Below, piece after piece: positions 23,750-34,747 of a stretch of DNA of 64,000 nucleotides; the stretch's first letter is position 1; every line of letters begins with the position of its first letter. This DNA is from Streptomyces laurentii. GTDB taxonomy: Bacteria > Actinomycetota > Actinomycetes > Streptomycetales > Streptomycetaceae. The stretch lies in contig AP017424.1 of NCBI GenBank assembly GCA_002355495.1, positions 4,529,501 to 4,593,500 of the forward strand, in the 5' to 3' direction. Both the position numbers and the translations under genes were made by a program. The notes under the pieces were generated by a model. The model was not told where the DNA came from. It made no database searches and worked only from the letters and a program-made list of their open reading frames with translations.

Positions 23750-25068
23750 ACACCCCATCTGCCGGCGCCCGGGACACCACCGAAGGCACCGTCTACACCG
23801 TCACCGGCGGCGACTGGGACGAGGTCGTCCAGTCCGCCGCGAAGGCCGACGACGAGCGCATCGTCGTCAACATGGGTCCCCAGCACCCGTCCACCCACGG
23901 CGTGCTGCGGCTCATTCTGGAGATCGACGGCGAGACCGTCACCGAGGCCCGCTGCGGCATCGGCTACCTCCACACCGGCATCGAGAAGAACCTCGAGTAC
24001 CGGACCTGGACGCAGGGCACCACCTTCGTCACCCGGATGGACTACCTCACCTCGTTCTACAACGAGACGGCGTACTGCCTCGGCGTGGAGAAGCTGCTCG
24101 GCGTCACCGACCAGGTCCCGGACCGCGCCAGCGTCATCCGCGTCCTGCTGATGGAGCTGAACCGGCTCTCCTCGCACCTGGTCTGCATCGCCACCGGCGG
24201 CATGGAGCTCGGCGCCACCACGATCATGATCTACGGCTTCCGGGACCGCGAGCTGATCCTGGACCTGTACGAGTTGATCACCGGCCTGCGCATGAACCAC
24301 GCGTTCATCCGGCCCGGCGGCCTCGCCCAGGACCTGCCGCCCGGCGCCGTCGACGCCGTCCGCGAGTGCGTGAAGACCCTGAAGAAGAACCTGCCGGAGT
24401 ACGACAAGCTCGCCACCGGCAACCCCATCTTCAAGGCACGCATGCAGGATGTCGGCTACCTCGACCTCACCGGCTGCATGGCGCTCGGCGCCACCGGGCC
24501 GATCCTGCGCTCCGCGGGCCTCCCGCACGACCTGCGCAAGACCGACCCGTACTGCGGCTACGAGAACTACGAGTTCGACGTCCCGACCGCCGACAGCTGC
24601 GACGCGTACGGCCGTTTCCTCGTCCGCCTGGAGGAGATGCGCCAGTCGCTGCGGATCGTCGAGCAGTGCCTCGACCGCCTGGAGCCCGGCCCGGTCATGG
24701 TCGGCGACAAGAAGATCGCCTGGCCCGCGCAGCTCGCCCTCGGCCCCGACGGCCTCGGCAACTCCCTCGACCACATCAAGAAGATCATGGGCACCTCCAT
24801 GGAGGCCCTGATCCACCACTTCAAGCTGGTCACCGAGGGCTTCCGGGTGCCGGCCGGGCAGGCGTACGCGGCGGTCGAGTCGCCCAAGGGCGAACTCGGC
24901 GTGCACGTCGTGTCCGACGGCGGCACGCGCCCCTTCCGGGTCCACTTCCGCGACCCGTCCTTCACCAACCTGCAGGCCATGGCGGCGATGTGCGAGGGCG
25001 GCCAGGTCGCCGACGTCATCGTCGCCGTCGCCTCCATCGACCCCGTGATGGGAGGCGTCGACCGATGA
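23746..25068 (+). CDS. nuoD: NADH-quinone oxidoreductase subunit D
   Basis: A 440-residue subunit related to the large subunit of NiFe hydrogenases; it forms the menaquinone pocket with NuoB. Conserved MGPQHPSTHGVLRL (about 45-58) contributes the quinone-head histidine, and RPGGLAQDLPPG, FEARVS-type loops and the C-terminal DPVMGGVDR are present. The GTG at 23746 overlaps nuoC; the long open frame upstream is a shadow. Hydrogenase metal-ligand cysteines are absent, as expected. Confidence 0.96.
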   Translation: MNTPSAGARDTTEGTVYTVTGGDWDEVVQSAAKADDERIVVNMGPQHPSTHGVLRLILEIDGETVTEARCGIGYLHTGIEKNLEYRTWTQGTTFVTRMDYLTSFYNETAYCLGVEKLLGVTDQVPDRASVIRVLLMELNRLSSHLVCIATGGMELGATTIMIYGFRDRELILDLYELITGLRMNHAFIRPGGLAQDLPPGAVDAVRECVKTLKKNLPEYDKLATGNPIFKARMQDVGYLDLTGCMALGATGPILRSAGLPHDLRKTDPYCGYENYEFDVPTADSCDAYGRFLVRLEEMRQSLRIVEQCLDRLEPGPVMVGDKKIAWPAQLALGPDGLGNSLDHIKKIMGTSMEALIHHFKLVTEGFRVPAGQAYAAVESPKGELGVHVVSDGGTRPFRVHFRDPSFTNLQAMAAMCEGGQVADVIVAVASIDPVMGGVDR

Positions 25069-25885
25069 GCGACGGAACCCCCGCCCGCCCCGCGGACGGT
25101 CAGACCCCGGGAGCGCGGACCGGTCCGACCGGTCCGACCGGTCTCGGCATGCCCCAGCTGCCCGCGCCCGACTATCCGGCCGAGGTCCGCGCCCGGCTGG
25201 AGACGGACGCGAAGGCGATCATCGCCCGCTATCCGGGCGAGCGCTCCGCGCTGCTGCCGATGCTGCACCTGGTGCAGGCGGAGGAGGGGCACGTGACGCG
25301 TACGGGCATGCGGTTCTGCGCCGACATGCTCGGCCTGACGACCGCCGAGGTCACCGCCGTCGCCACCTTCTACACCATGTACCGGCGCAAGCCGTCCGGT
25401 GACTACCAGGTCGGCGTCTGCACCAACACCCTGTGCGCGGTGATGGGCGGCGACGCCATCTTCGAGACGCTCAAGGAGCATCTCGACGTCGGCAACGACG
25501 AGACGACCGCGGACGGCAAGATCACGCTCGAACACATCGAGTGCAACGCGGCCTGCGACTTCGCGCCCGTGATGATGGTCAACTGGGAGTTCTTCGACAA
25601 CCAGACGCCCGAGTCGGCCACGGCCCTCGTCGACGACCTGCGCGCCGGCCGCCCCGTCTCGCCCACCCGCGGCGCGCCCCTGTGCACCTTCAAGGAGACC
25701 GCCCGGATACTGGCCGGTTTCCCCGACGAGCGCCCCGGCGCCGTCGAGGCGAGCGGCGGTGCGGGTCCCGCGTCGCTCGTCGGCCTGCGCCTGGCCAAGG
25801 GCGAGACCCCGCAGCAGGCGAGGCAGCAGCACCAGCCCCGGGTCGTCCACCCGCGCGGCGAGGCAGCCAGTGAGGAGGGGGAGTG

Positions 25886-25886
<1 letters not shown>
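25065..25886 (+). CDS. nuoE: NADH-quinone oxidoreductase subunit E
   Basis: A 273-residue subunit with a thioredoxin-like 2Fe-2S domain (cluster N1a). Ligands are Cys119, Cys124, Cys160 and Cys164 (VCTNTLCAVMGG and IECNAACDFAP). The family core ends near 200; about 70 further residues, including KGETPQQARQQHQPRVV, extend the C-terminus. An N-terminal Gly/Thr/Pro stretch precedes the core. ATGA overlap with nuoD. Confidence 0.95.
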
Positions 25887-27231
<1,345 letters not shown>

Positions 27232-27235
<4 letters not shown>

Positions 27236-29724
27236 CCGCCAGTACGTCCGCCGCCTCCGGGAAGGGCACCGCGGCAGTGCCGGAGGACCTCGTCACGCTG
27301 ACCATCGACGGTGCCGAGATCTCCGTCCCCAAGGGGACCCTGGTGATCCGCGCCGCCGAGGAGCTCGGCATCGAGATCCCCCGCTTCTGCGACCATCCGC
27401 TGCTCGACCCGGCCGGTGCCTGCCGCCAGTGCATCGTCGAGGTCGAGGGCCAGCGCAAGCCCATGGCGTCGTGCACCATCACCTGTACCGACGGGATGGT
27501 GGTCCGCACCCAGCTGACGTCGAAGGTCGCCGAGAAGGCCCAGCACGGGGTGATGGAGCTGCTGCTCATCAACCACCCGCTGGACTGCCCGGTCTGCGAC
27601 AAGGGCGGCGAGTGCCCGCTGCAGAACCAGGCCATGTCGCACGGCCAGGCCGAGTCCCGCTTCGACGGGAAGAAGCGCACGTACGAGAAGCCGGTGGCGA
27701 TCTCCAGCCAGGTGCTGCTCGACCGTGAGCGCTGCGTGCTGTGCGCCCGTTGCACCCGCTTCTCCCTCCAGGTCGCGGGCGACCCGATGATCGAGCTGAT
27801 CGAGCGCGGCGCGCTGCAGCAGGTCGGCACCGGCGAGGGCGACCCGTTCGAGTCGTACTTCTCCGGCAACACCATCCAGATCTGCCCGGTCGGCGCGCTC
27901 ACCTCCGCCGCGTACCGCTTCCGCTCCCGCCCCTTCGACCTGGTGTCGTCGCCGAGCGTGTGCGAGCACTGCGCGGGCGGCTGCGCGACCCGCACCGACC
28001 ACCGGCGCGGCAAGGTCATGCGGCGGCTCGCCGCCGAGGACCCCGAGGTCAACGAGGAGTGGCTCTGCGACAAGGGGCGGTTCGGCTTCCGGTACGCGCA
28101 GCAGCGCGACCGGCTGACGACGCCTCTGGTACGCGACGAGGCCGGCGTCCTCGAACCCGCGTCCTGGCCGGAGGCCCTGGAGGCGGCGGCGCGCGGGCTC
28201 GTGCGCGGGCGTACCGGCGTGCTGACCGGCGGCCGGCTGACGGTCGAGGACGCCTACGCGTACGCCAAGTTCGCGCGGGTCGCCCTCGACACCAACGACG
28301 TCGACTTCCGGGCCCGCGTCCACTCCGGCGAGGAGGCCGACTTCCTGGCCGCCACCGTCGCCGGCCGCGGCCGGGACCTGGACGGGACCGGGGTCACGTA
28401 CAGCTCGCTCGAAGCCGCCCCGTCGGTACTCCTGGTCGGTCTGGAGTCCGAGGAGGAGGCGCCCGGCGTCTTCCTGCGGCTGCGCAAGGCGTGGCGCAAG
28501 AAGGGGCAGAAGACGTACGCCCTCGCGGCCTATGCCACCCGCGGTCTGGAGAAGACGGGCGGCACGCTCCTCGCCGCCGCGCCCGGCACCGAGACCGAGT
28601 GGCTGGACGCCCTCACCTCCCGCGTCGGCCTCTCGCAGGACGGCTTCGCCGCCGCCGAGGCGCTGCGCGAGGAGGGCGCCGTGATCGCCGTCGGCGAGCG
28701 GCTCGCCGCCGTACCGGGCGGGCTCACCGCCGCCGTACGGGCCGCGACCGCCACCGGCGCGACGCTGGTGTGGATCCCGCGCCGGGCGGGCGAGCGCGGC
28801 GCCGTCGAAGTGGGCGCCCTCCCGACGCTGCTGCCCGGCGGACGGCCCGCGACCGACCCCCGCGCGCGTGAGGAGATCGCCGCGGCCTGGGGCATCCGCG
28901 AACTGCCCGCCGGGTTCGGCCGCGACACCGGCCACATCGTGGAGGGCGCCGCCACCGGCGAACTCGGGGCCCTGCTCGTCGCCGGCGTCGACGTCGACGA
29001 CCTGCCGGACCCGGCACGCGCGCGTGAAGCACTCGACGCGGCCTTCGTCGTCTCCCTGGAGCTGCGCCCCGGCGCGGTCACCGAGCGGGCCGACGTGGTG
29101 CTGCCGGTCGCCGCGGTCGTCGAGAAGTCCGGCACCTTCCTCGACTGGGAGGGCCGCGCCCGGCCGTTCGAGGCCGCGCTGAAGCCGGAGCAGATGACGA
29201 GGTCGCTGGCGCCCACCGACGCGCGCGTCCTGCACATGCTCGCCGACGCGATGGACGTCCACCTGGCGCTGCCCGACCTGGTGTCGATCCGGCGCGAGCT
29301 GGACCGGCTGGGCGGCTGGACCGGCGAGCGGGCCTCCGGCCCGGCCGAGCCGGGCCAGGCGGCCGCCCGCCCGGGCGAGGGCGAGGCGGTGCTCGCCGGA
29401 CACCGGCTGCTGCTCGACCTCGGCCGCCTGCAGGAGGGCGACGAGGCCCTGGCCGGCACCCGGCACGCCGCCGTCGCCCGGCTGTCCGCCGCGACCGCGG
29501 AGGCCACCGGCGTCAAGGACGGCGACGTCCTCGCCGTCAGCGGCCCGGCCGGGACCACCGAACTGCCGCTGGCCGTCACCGAGATGCCCGACCGGGTGGT
29601 CTGGCTCCCGCTGAACTCGACCGGCCGCGGCGTCCTCGCCGACACCGGCGCCCGCCCCGGCGACCTGGTCCGCATCGGCCCGGCCGCGGCCCCGGCCGCC
29701 ACCCCGACGGAGGTGCAGGTGTGA
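27232..29724 (+). CDS. nuoG: NADH-quinone oxidoreductase subunit G
   Basis: An 830-residue subunit with the electron wire of the peripheral arm. The N-terminal ferredoxin part has FCDHPLLDPAGACRQC (2Fe-2S, N1b), HPLDCPVCDKGGECPLQ (His-ligated N5), and RCVLCARCTRF with QICPVGALTS (N4). The CEHCAGGCATRTDHRRG motif that follows resembles the extra cluster N7 site. The remainder is a molybdopterin-oxidoreductase-like fold that in complex I has no molybdenum. ATGA overlap with nuoF. Confidence 0.95.
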
Positions 29725-31082
29725 ACACGCCGCTCGCCGCCGAAGACCTCTCCCTGTTCGGCACGGACCCCTGGTGGCTCGTCCTGGTCAAGGCCGTCTT
29801 CTGCTTCGCGTTCCTGATGGTGACCGTGCTCTTCTCCATCGTGTGGGAGCGCAAGGTCGTGGCCTGGATGCAGCTGCGCGTCGGCCCCAACCGGCACGGC
29901 CCGTGGGGTCTGCTCCAGTCCCTCGCCGACGGCGTCAAGCTGATGCTGAAGGAGGACCTGATCGTCCGCCGCGCGGACAAGCTCGTCTACGTCCTCGCGC
30001 CGATCGTGGCCGCCATCCCGGCGTTCATGGCCATCGCCGTCATCCCGTTCGGCCCGTCCGGCAACGAGGTGTCGATCTTCGGCCAGCGCACCACGATGCA
30101 GCTGACCGACCTGCCGATCGCGATGCTGTACGTCCTCGCGGTCGCGTCCGTCGGCATCTACGGCATCGTCCTCGCGGGCTGGTCCTCCGGCTCGACGTAC
30201 CCGCTGCTCGGCGGTCTCCGCTCGGCCGCGCAGATGATCTCGTACGAGATCGCCATGGGCGCCGCGTTCGCCTCCGTCTTCCTCTACTCCGGGTCGATGT
30301 CGACCTCGGCGATCGTGGAGGCGCAGGCCGACCGCTGGTACATCGTGCTGCTGCCGGTCTCCTTCCTCATCTACATCGTGACGATGGTGGGCGAGACCAA
30401 CCGCGCCCCCTTCGACATGCCGGAGTCCGAGGGCGACCTGGTCGGCGGCTTCAACACCGAGTACTCGTCGATCAAGTTCGCGCTGTTCATGCTCGCCGAG
30501 TACGTCAACATGGTGACCGTCTCGGCCGTCGCGACCACCCTCTTCCTGGGCGGCTGGCGCGCCCCGTGGCCCGTCTCGGGCTTCTGGGAGGGCGCCAACC
30601 ACGGCTGGTGGCCGATGCTCTGGTTCGTCCTCAAGGTGCAGCTGCTGCTGTTCTTCTTCATCTGGCTGCGCGGCACCCTGCCCCGGGTCCGCTACGACCA
30701 GCTGATGAAGCTGGGCTGGAAGATCCTCATCCCGGTCTCCGTGGTCTGGCTGATGCTGGTCGCCACCGTCCGGGCGCTGGGCAACGAGGGCTACGACTTC
30801 CGGACCATCGTCCTGTCGGTCGCCGGCGCCGTCCTCGCGGTGCTGCTGCTGTCCTTCGTGGCGGACGTCTTCCGCGACAAGAAGGCCAAGGGCGAGGCCG
30901 CGGAGGCCGAGCGCGAGGCCCCGTTCGACCCGATGGCGGGCGGATTCCCCGTACCGCCCAAGCCAGGACAGTCCCTGCCGCCCGTACCGAGGCGCCGGTC
31001 CCGCGGTGAGCGGGAGCTGATTGTCAGTGGTGGCCCCGATACTGCTACCGCGAGTGAGGGAGAGGAGACGGACCGTGTCTGA
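29721..31082 (+). CDS. nuoH: NADH-quinone oxidoreductase subunit H
   Basis: A 453-residue membrane subunit with about eight helices that joins the quinone chamber to the proton pumps. Conserved signatures are QLRVGPNRHGPWGLLQ, ADGVKLMLKED, ETNRAPFDMPESEGDLVGGFNTEYS (printed here as two joined motifs: ETNRAPFDMPESEGDL and VGGFNTEYS). The C-terminal 70 residues are a cytoplasmic charged tail with a Pro-rich patch. GTG start overlapping nuoG; it overlaps nuoI by eight bases. Confidence 0.95.
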   Translation: MNTPLAAEDLSLFGTDPWWLVLVKAVFCFAFLMVTVLFSIVWERKVVAWMQLRVGPNRHGPWGLLQSLADGVKLMLKEDLIVRRADKLVYVLAPIVAAIPAFMAIAVIPFGPSGNEVSIFGQRTTMQLTDLPIAMLYVLAVASVGIYGIVLAGWSSGSTYPLLGGLRSAAQMISYEIAMGAAFASVFLYSGSMSTSAIVEAQADRWYIVLLPVSFLIYIVTMVGETNRAPFDMPESEGDLVGGFNTEYSSIKFALFMLAEYVNMVTVSAVATTLFLGGWRAPWPVSGFWEGANHGWWPMLWFVLKVQLLLFFFIWLRGTLPRVRYDQLMKLGWKILIPVSVVWLMLVATVRALGNEGYDFRTIVLSVAGAVLAVLLLSFVADVFRDKKAKGEAAEAEREAPFDPMAGGFPVPPKPGQSLPPVPRRRSRGERELIVSGGPDTATASEGEETDRV

Positions 31083-31653
31083 TTTCCAGAATCCGGTGGC
31101 CGGTTTCGGCGTGACCTTCAAGGCCATGTTCAAGAAGCGGCTGACCGAGCAGTACCCGGAGCAGCAGAAGACCACGGCGCCCCGCTTCCACGGCCGGCAC
31201 CAGCTCAACCGTCACCCCGACGGTCTGGAGAAGTGCGTCGGCTGCGAGTTGTGCGCGTGGGCCTGCCCGGCCGACGCCATCTACGTGGAGGGCGCCGACA
31301 ACACCGACGAGGAGCGCTACTCCCCGGGTGAGCGGTACGGGCGGGTGTACCAGATCAACTACGCCCGCTGCATCCTGTGCGGCCTGTGCATCGAGGCGTG
31401 TCCCACGCGCGCGCTGACGATGACCAACGAGTTCGAACTGGCCGACTCCTCCCGCGAGAACCTGATCTACACCAAGGAGCAGCTGCTCGCGGGCCTCGAC
31501 GACGTCATGGTCGACACCCCGCACGCCATCTACCCGGGCATGGACGAGCAGGACTACTACCGGGGCCTGGTCACCGAGGCCGCCCCCGGCACCGTCCGCC
31601 AGGTCGCCGTGTCCAAGGGCGAGAAGGGCGAGCCGGAGGGGGCGGACGCATGA
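31075..31653 (+). CDS. nuoI: NADH-quinone oxidoreductase subunit I
   Basis: A 192-residue subunit with two 4Fe-4S clusters (N6a and N6b). Both motifs are intact: Cys54, 57, 60, 64 (CVGCELCAWACP) and Cys99, 102, 105, 109 (CILCGLCIEACP). The start GTG at 31075 lies inside the end of nuoH and has GGAGACGG upstream. About 50 C-terminal residues beyond the ferredoxin fold are acidic. Confidence 0.96.
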   Translation: MSDFQNPVAGFGVTFKAMFKKRLTEQYPEQQKTTAPRFHGRHQLNRHPDGLEKCVGCELCAWACPADAIYVEGADNTDEERYSPGERYGRVYQINYARCILCGLCIEACPTRALTMTNEFELADSSRENLIYTKEQLLAGLDDVMVDTPHAIYPGMDEQDYYRGLVTEAAPGTVRQVAVSKGEKGEPEGADA

Positions 31654-32543
31654 GCGTGAACCCCGGCCTCGACCTCGCGGCGAACTCCCTGGCCGCCGCG
31701 GCCGCGTCGACCACCTCCACGGGCGAGGCGTTCCAGTTCTGGGTGCTCGGCGTGGTCGCCGTCCTCGGTGCCCTCGGCACGATCCTGATGCGCAAGGCCG
31801 TCCACTCGGCGCTGTGCCTCGCCGGCACCATGATCGTCCTGGCGGTCTTCTACCTCGCCAACGGCGCGTACTTCCTCGGCATCGTCCAGGTCGTCGTCTA
31901 CACCGGCGCGATCATGATGCTGTTCCTCTTCGTCGTCATGCTGGTCGGCGTCACCGCCGCCGACTCGGTGAAGGAGACCATCAAGGGCCAGCGCTGGTGG
32001 GCCGCCCTGTGCGGTCTCGGCTTCGGCATCCTGCTGATCGCCGGCATCGGCAACGCCTCGCTGAAGTCGTTCAACGGCCTCGGCGCGGCGAACTCCGCGT
32101 ACGGCGGGAACGTCGAGGGCCTGGCCGCCCTCGTCTTCACCAAGTACGTCTTCGCCTTCGAGATCACCGGCGCGCTGCTCATCACCGCGACCGTCGGCGC
32201 GATGGTCCTCACCCACCGCGAGCGCACCGAACGCGCCCACACCCAGCGCGAGCTGTCCGAGCAGCGCGTACGGGAAGGCACGCACCTGCCACCGCTGCCC
32301 GCGCCCGGCGTCTACGCCCGGCACAACGCGGTGGACATCGCCGGTCTGCTGCCCGACGGCACCCCGGCCGAGCTGACCGTGATCTCGACGCTGCGCAAGC
32401 GCGGCCAGATCCGGGACGTGTCCCGCGAGGCGATGGCCGACCTGAAGGCGCTGGAACAGCGCTCGGCCGAGCGCCTCGGCCGCGGCCCGAGCGATGCCGA
32501 GGGCCGGGACCTGGTCCGGGACGAAGAGGAGGCCACCCGGTGA
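31650..32543 (+). CDS. nuoJ: NADH-quinone oxidoreductase subunit J
   Basis: A 297-residue membrane subunit with five helices in the first 190 residues; QVVVYTGAIMMLFLFVVMLVG holds the pi-bulge helix region of the family. The C-terminal 100 residues are soluble and charged (ERTERAHTQRELSEQR, then RSAERLGRGPSDAEG), much longer than in E. coli but common in Streptomyces. ATGA overlap with nuoI, GTGA overlap with nuoK. Confidence 0.94.
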   Translation: MSVNPGLDLAANSLAAAAASTTSTGEAFQFWVLGVVAVLGALGTILMRKAVHSALCLAGTMIVLAVFYLANGAYFLGIVQVVVYTGAIMMLFLFVVMLVGVTAADSVKETIKGQRWWAALCGLGFGILLIAGIGNASLKSFNGLGAANSAYGGNVEGLAALVFTKYVFAFEITGALLITATVGAMVLTHRERTERAHTQRELSEQRVREGTHLPPLPAPGVYARHNAVDIAGLLPDGTPAELTVISTLRKRGQIRDVSREAMADLKALEQRSAERLGRGPSDAEGRDLVRDEEEATR

Positions 32544-32839
32544 ACCCCGTCAACTACCTGTACCTCTCCGCCCTGCTGTTCACTATCGGCGGTGTCGGGG
32601 TGCTCATCCGGCGCAACGCGATCGTGCTCTTCATGTGCGTCGAGCTGATGCTCAACGCCTGCAACCTCGCGTTCGTCACCTTCTCCCGAATGCACGGCAA
32701 CCTCGACGGCCAGATCATCGCCTTCTTCACGATGGTCGTCGCCGCCGCGGAGGTCGTGGTCGGACTCGCGATCATCGTGTCCGTCTTCCGTGCCCGTCAC
32801 TCGGCCTCGGTCGACGACGCCAGCCTGATGAAGCTGTGA
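32540..32839 (+). CDS. nuoK: NADH-quinone oxidoreductase subunit K
   Basis: A 99-residue, three-helix membrane subunit. The proton-path glutamates are visible in LFMCVELMLNACNLAF and VVAAAEVVVGLAIIV. Length is exactly typical. The GTG overlaps the nuoJ stop. Confidence 0.95.
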   Translation: MNPVNYLYLSALLFTIGGVGVLIRRNAIVLFMCVELMLNACNLAFVTFSRMHGNLDGQIIAFFTMVVAAAEVVVGLAIIVSVFRARHSASVDDASLMKL

Positions 32840-32849
32840 GGGGCTGACC

Positions 32850-34742
32850 GTGGACAACCTCATTGCGCTGCTCGTCGCGGCGCCCCTGCTCGGAGCGGCC
32901 GTCCTGCTGTGCGGCGGCCGCCGGCTCGACAAGGCCGGGCATCTGCTCGGCACGGTGATGGCCGCCGCGTCGTTCGTCATCGGTGTCGTCCTGTTCGTCG
33001 ACATGCTCTCCAAGAGCGCCGACGACCGGGCCCTGCACCAGTTCCTGTTCAGCTGGATCCAGGTCGGGGGCTTCCAGGCGGACATCGCCTTCCAGCTCGA
33101 CCAGCTGTCGATGACCTTCGTGCTGCTGATCACCGGCGTCGGCACGCTCATCCACGTGTACTCGATCGGGTACATGGAGCACGACGAGCGCCGCCGCCGC
33201 TTCTTCGGCTACCTCAACCTGTTCGTCGCGGCGATGCTCCTGCTCGTCCTCGCCGACAACTACCTGCTGCTGTACTTCGGCTGGGAGGGCGTCGGCCTCG
33301 CCTCGTACCTCCTCATCGGCTTCTGGCAGCACAAGCCCAGCGCGGCCACCGCCGCGAAGAAGGCGTTCCTGGTCAACCGGGTCGGCGACATGGGCCTGTC
33401 GATCGCGATCATGCTGATGTTCACCACCTTCGGAACCTTCGCCTTCAAGCCGGTCCTGGACGCGGCGGGCGACGCGACCGAGGGCAAGCTGACCGCGATC
33501 GGCCTCATGCTGCTGCTCGCCGCCTGCGGCAAGTCGGCCCAGGTGCCGCTGCAGTCCTGGCTCGGCGACGCGATGGAGGGCCCGACCCCGGTCTCGGCCC
33601 TCATCCACGCCGCCACCATGGTCACCGCCGGCGTCTATCTGATCGTCCGCTCCGCCGACATCTTCAACGCGGCGCCGGACGCCCGGCTCGTCGTCACCAT
33701 CGTCGGCGCGGTCACGCTCCTCTTCGGTGCGATCGTCGGTTGCGCGAAGGACGACATCAAGAAGGCGCTCGCCGGATCGACGATGTCGCAGATCGGCTAC
33801 ATGATCCTCGCGGCCGGTCTCGGTCCGATCGGCTACGTCTTCGCGATCATGCACCTGGTCACGCACGGCTTCTTCAAGGCCGGGCTCTTCCTCGGCGCCG
33901 GTTCGGTCATGCACGGCATGAACGACGAGGTCGACATGCGGAAGTTCGGCGGCCTGCGCGCGTACATGCCGGTCACCTTCGTCACCTTCGGCCTCGGCTA
34001 TCTCGCGATCATCGGCTTCCCCGGCCTGTCCGGCTTCTTCTCCAAGGACAAGATCATCGAGGCGGCGTTCGCCCAGGGCGGCACCGAGGGCTGGATCCTC
34101 GGCTCGGTCACCCTGCTCGGCGCGGCCATCACCGCGTACTACATGACGCGCGTGATGCTGATGACCTTCTTCGGCGAGAAGCGCTGGCAGCCGGACGAGC
34201 ATGGCGCGCTGCCGCACCCGCACGAGTCGCCCCGCTCGATGACGCTCCCGATGATCCTGCTCGCGGTCGGCTCGGTCGCCGGCGGCGCGGTCTTCGAGTT
34301 CAGCGGCTTCGTGGAGTGGCTGGAGCCGGTCACCGGCTTCGCCCACGGCAACCCGCCGATCAGCGCCGGAGTCGTCACCACGGCCACCATCGTCGTGATG
34401 ATCCTCGGCGTCGGCCTCGCCTATCTCCAGTACGGGCGGAACCCGGTGCCCGTCGTCGCCCCGCGCGGCTCGCTGCTCACCCGGGCCGCCCGCCGCGACC
34501 TGCTCCAGGACGACCTGAACCACGCGGTCTTCGTGAGCGGCGGCACCCATCTGACCCGCTCCCTCGTGTACGTGGACCACAGCCTCGTGGACGGGGTGGT
34601 CAACGGCACGGCGGCCTCGGTCGGCGGGCTCTCCGGCCGGCTGCGCAAGCTCCAGAACGGCTACGCGCGGTCGTACGCGGTCTCCATGTTCGGAGGCGCG
34701 GCGGTGCTCATCGCCGTGACCCTGCTGATGAGGGCGGTGTAA
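32850..34742 (+). CDS. nuoL: NADH-quinone oxidoreductase subunit L
   Basis: A 630-residue antiporter-like proton pump with about 16 helices and the long lateral helix near the C-terminus. Key motifs: YLLLYFGWEGVGLASYLLIGFW (in parts YFGWEGVGLASYLL), KAFLVNRVGDMG, QVPLQSWLGDAMEGPTPVSA and the HGFFKAGLFLGAG lysine region. GTG start 10 bp after nuoK. Full length, no interruption. Confidence 0.96.
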   Translation: MDNLIALLVAAPLLGAAVLLCGGRRLDKAGHLLGTVMAAASFVIGVVLFVDMLSKSADDRALHQFLFSWIQVGGFQADIAFQLDQLSMTFVLLITGVGTLIHVYSIGYMEHDERRRRFFGYLNLFVAAMLLLVLADNYLLLYFGWEGVGLASYLLIGFWQHKPSAATAAKKAFLVNRVGDMGLSIAIMLMFTTFGTFAFKPVLDAAGDATEGKLTAIGLMLLLAACGKSAQVPLQSWLGDAMEGPTPVSALIHAATMVTAGVYLIVRSADIFNAAPDARLVVTIVGAVTLLFGAIVGCAKDDIKKALAGSTMSQIGYMILAAGLGPIGYVFAIMHLVTHGFFKAGLFLGAGSVMHGMNDEVDMRKFGGLRAYMPVTFVTFGLGYLAIIGFPGLSGFFSKDKIIEAAFAQGGTEGWILGSVTLLGAAITAYYMTRVMLMTFFGEKRWQPDEHGALPHPHESPRSMTLPMILLAVGSVAGGAVFEFSGFVEWLEPVTGFAHGNPPISAGVVTTATIVVMILGVGLAYLQYGRNPVPVVAPRGSLLTRAARRDLLQDDLNHAVFVSGGTHLTRSLVYVDHSLVDGVVNGTAASVGGLSGRLRKLQNGYARSYAVSMFGGAAVLIAVTLLMRAV

Positions 34743-34747
34743 CCCCC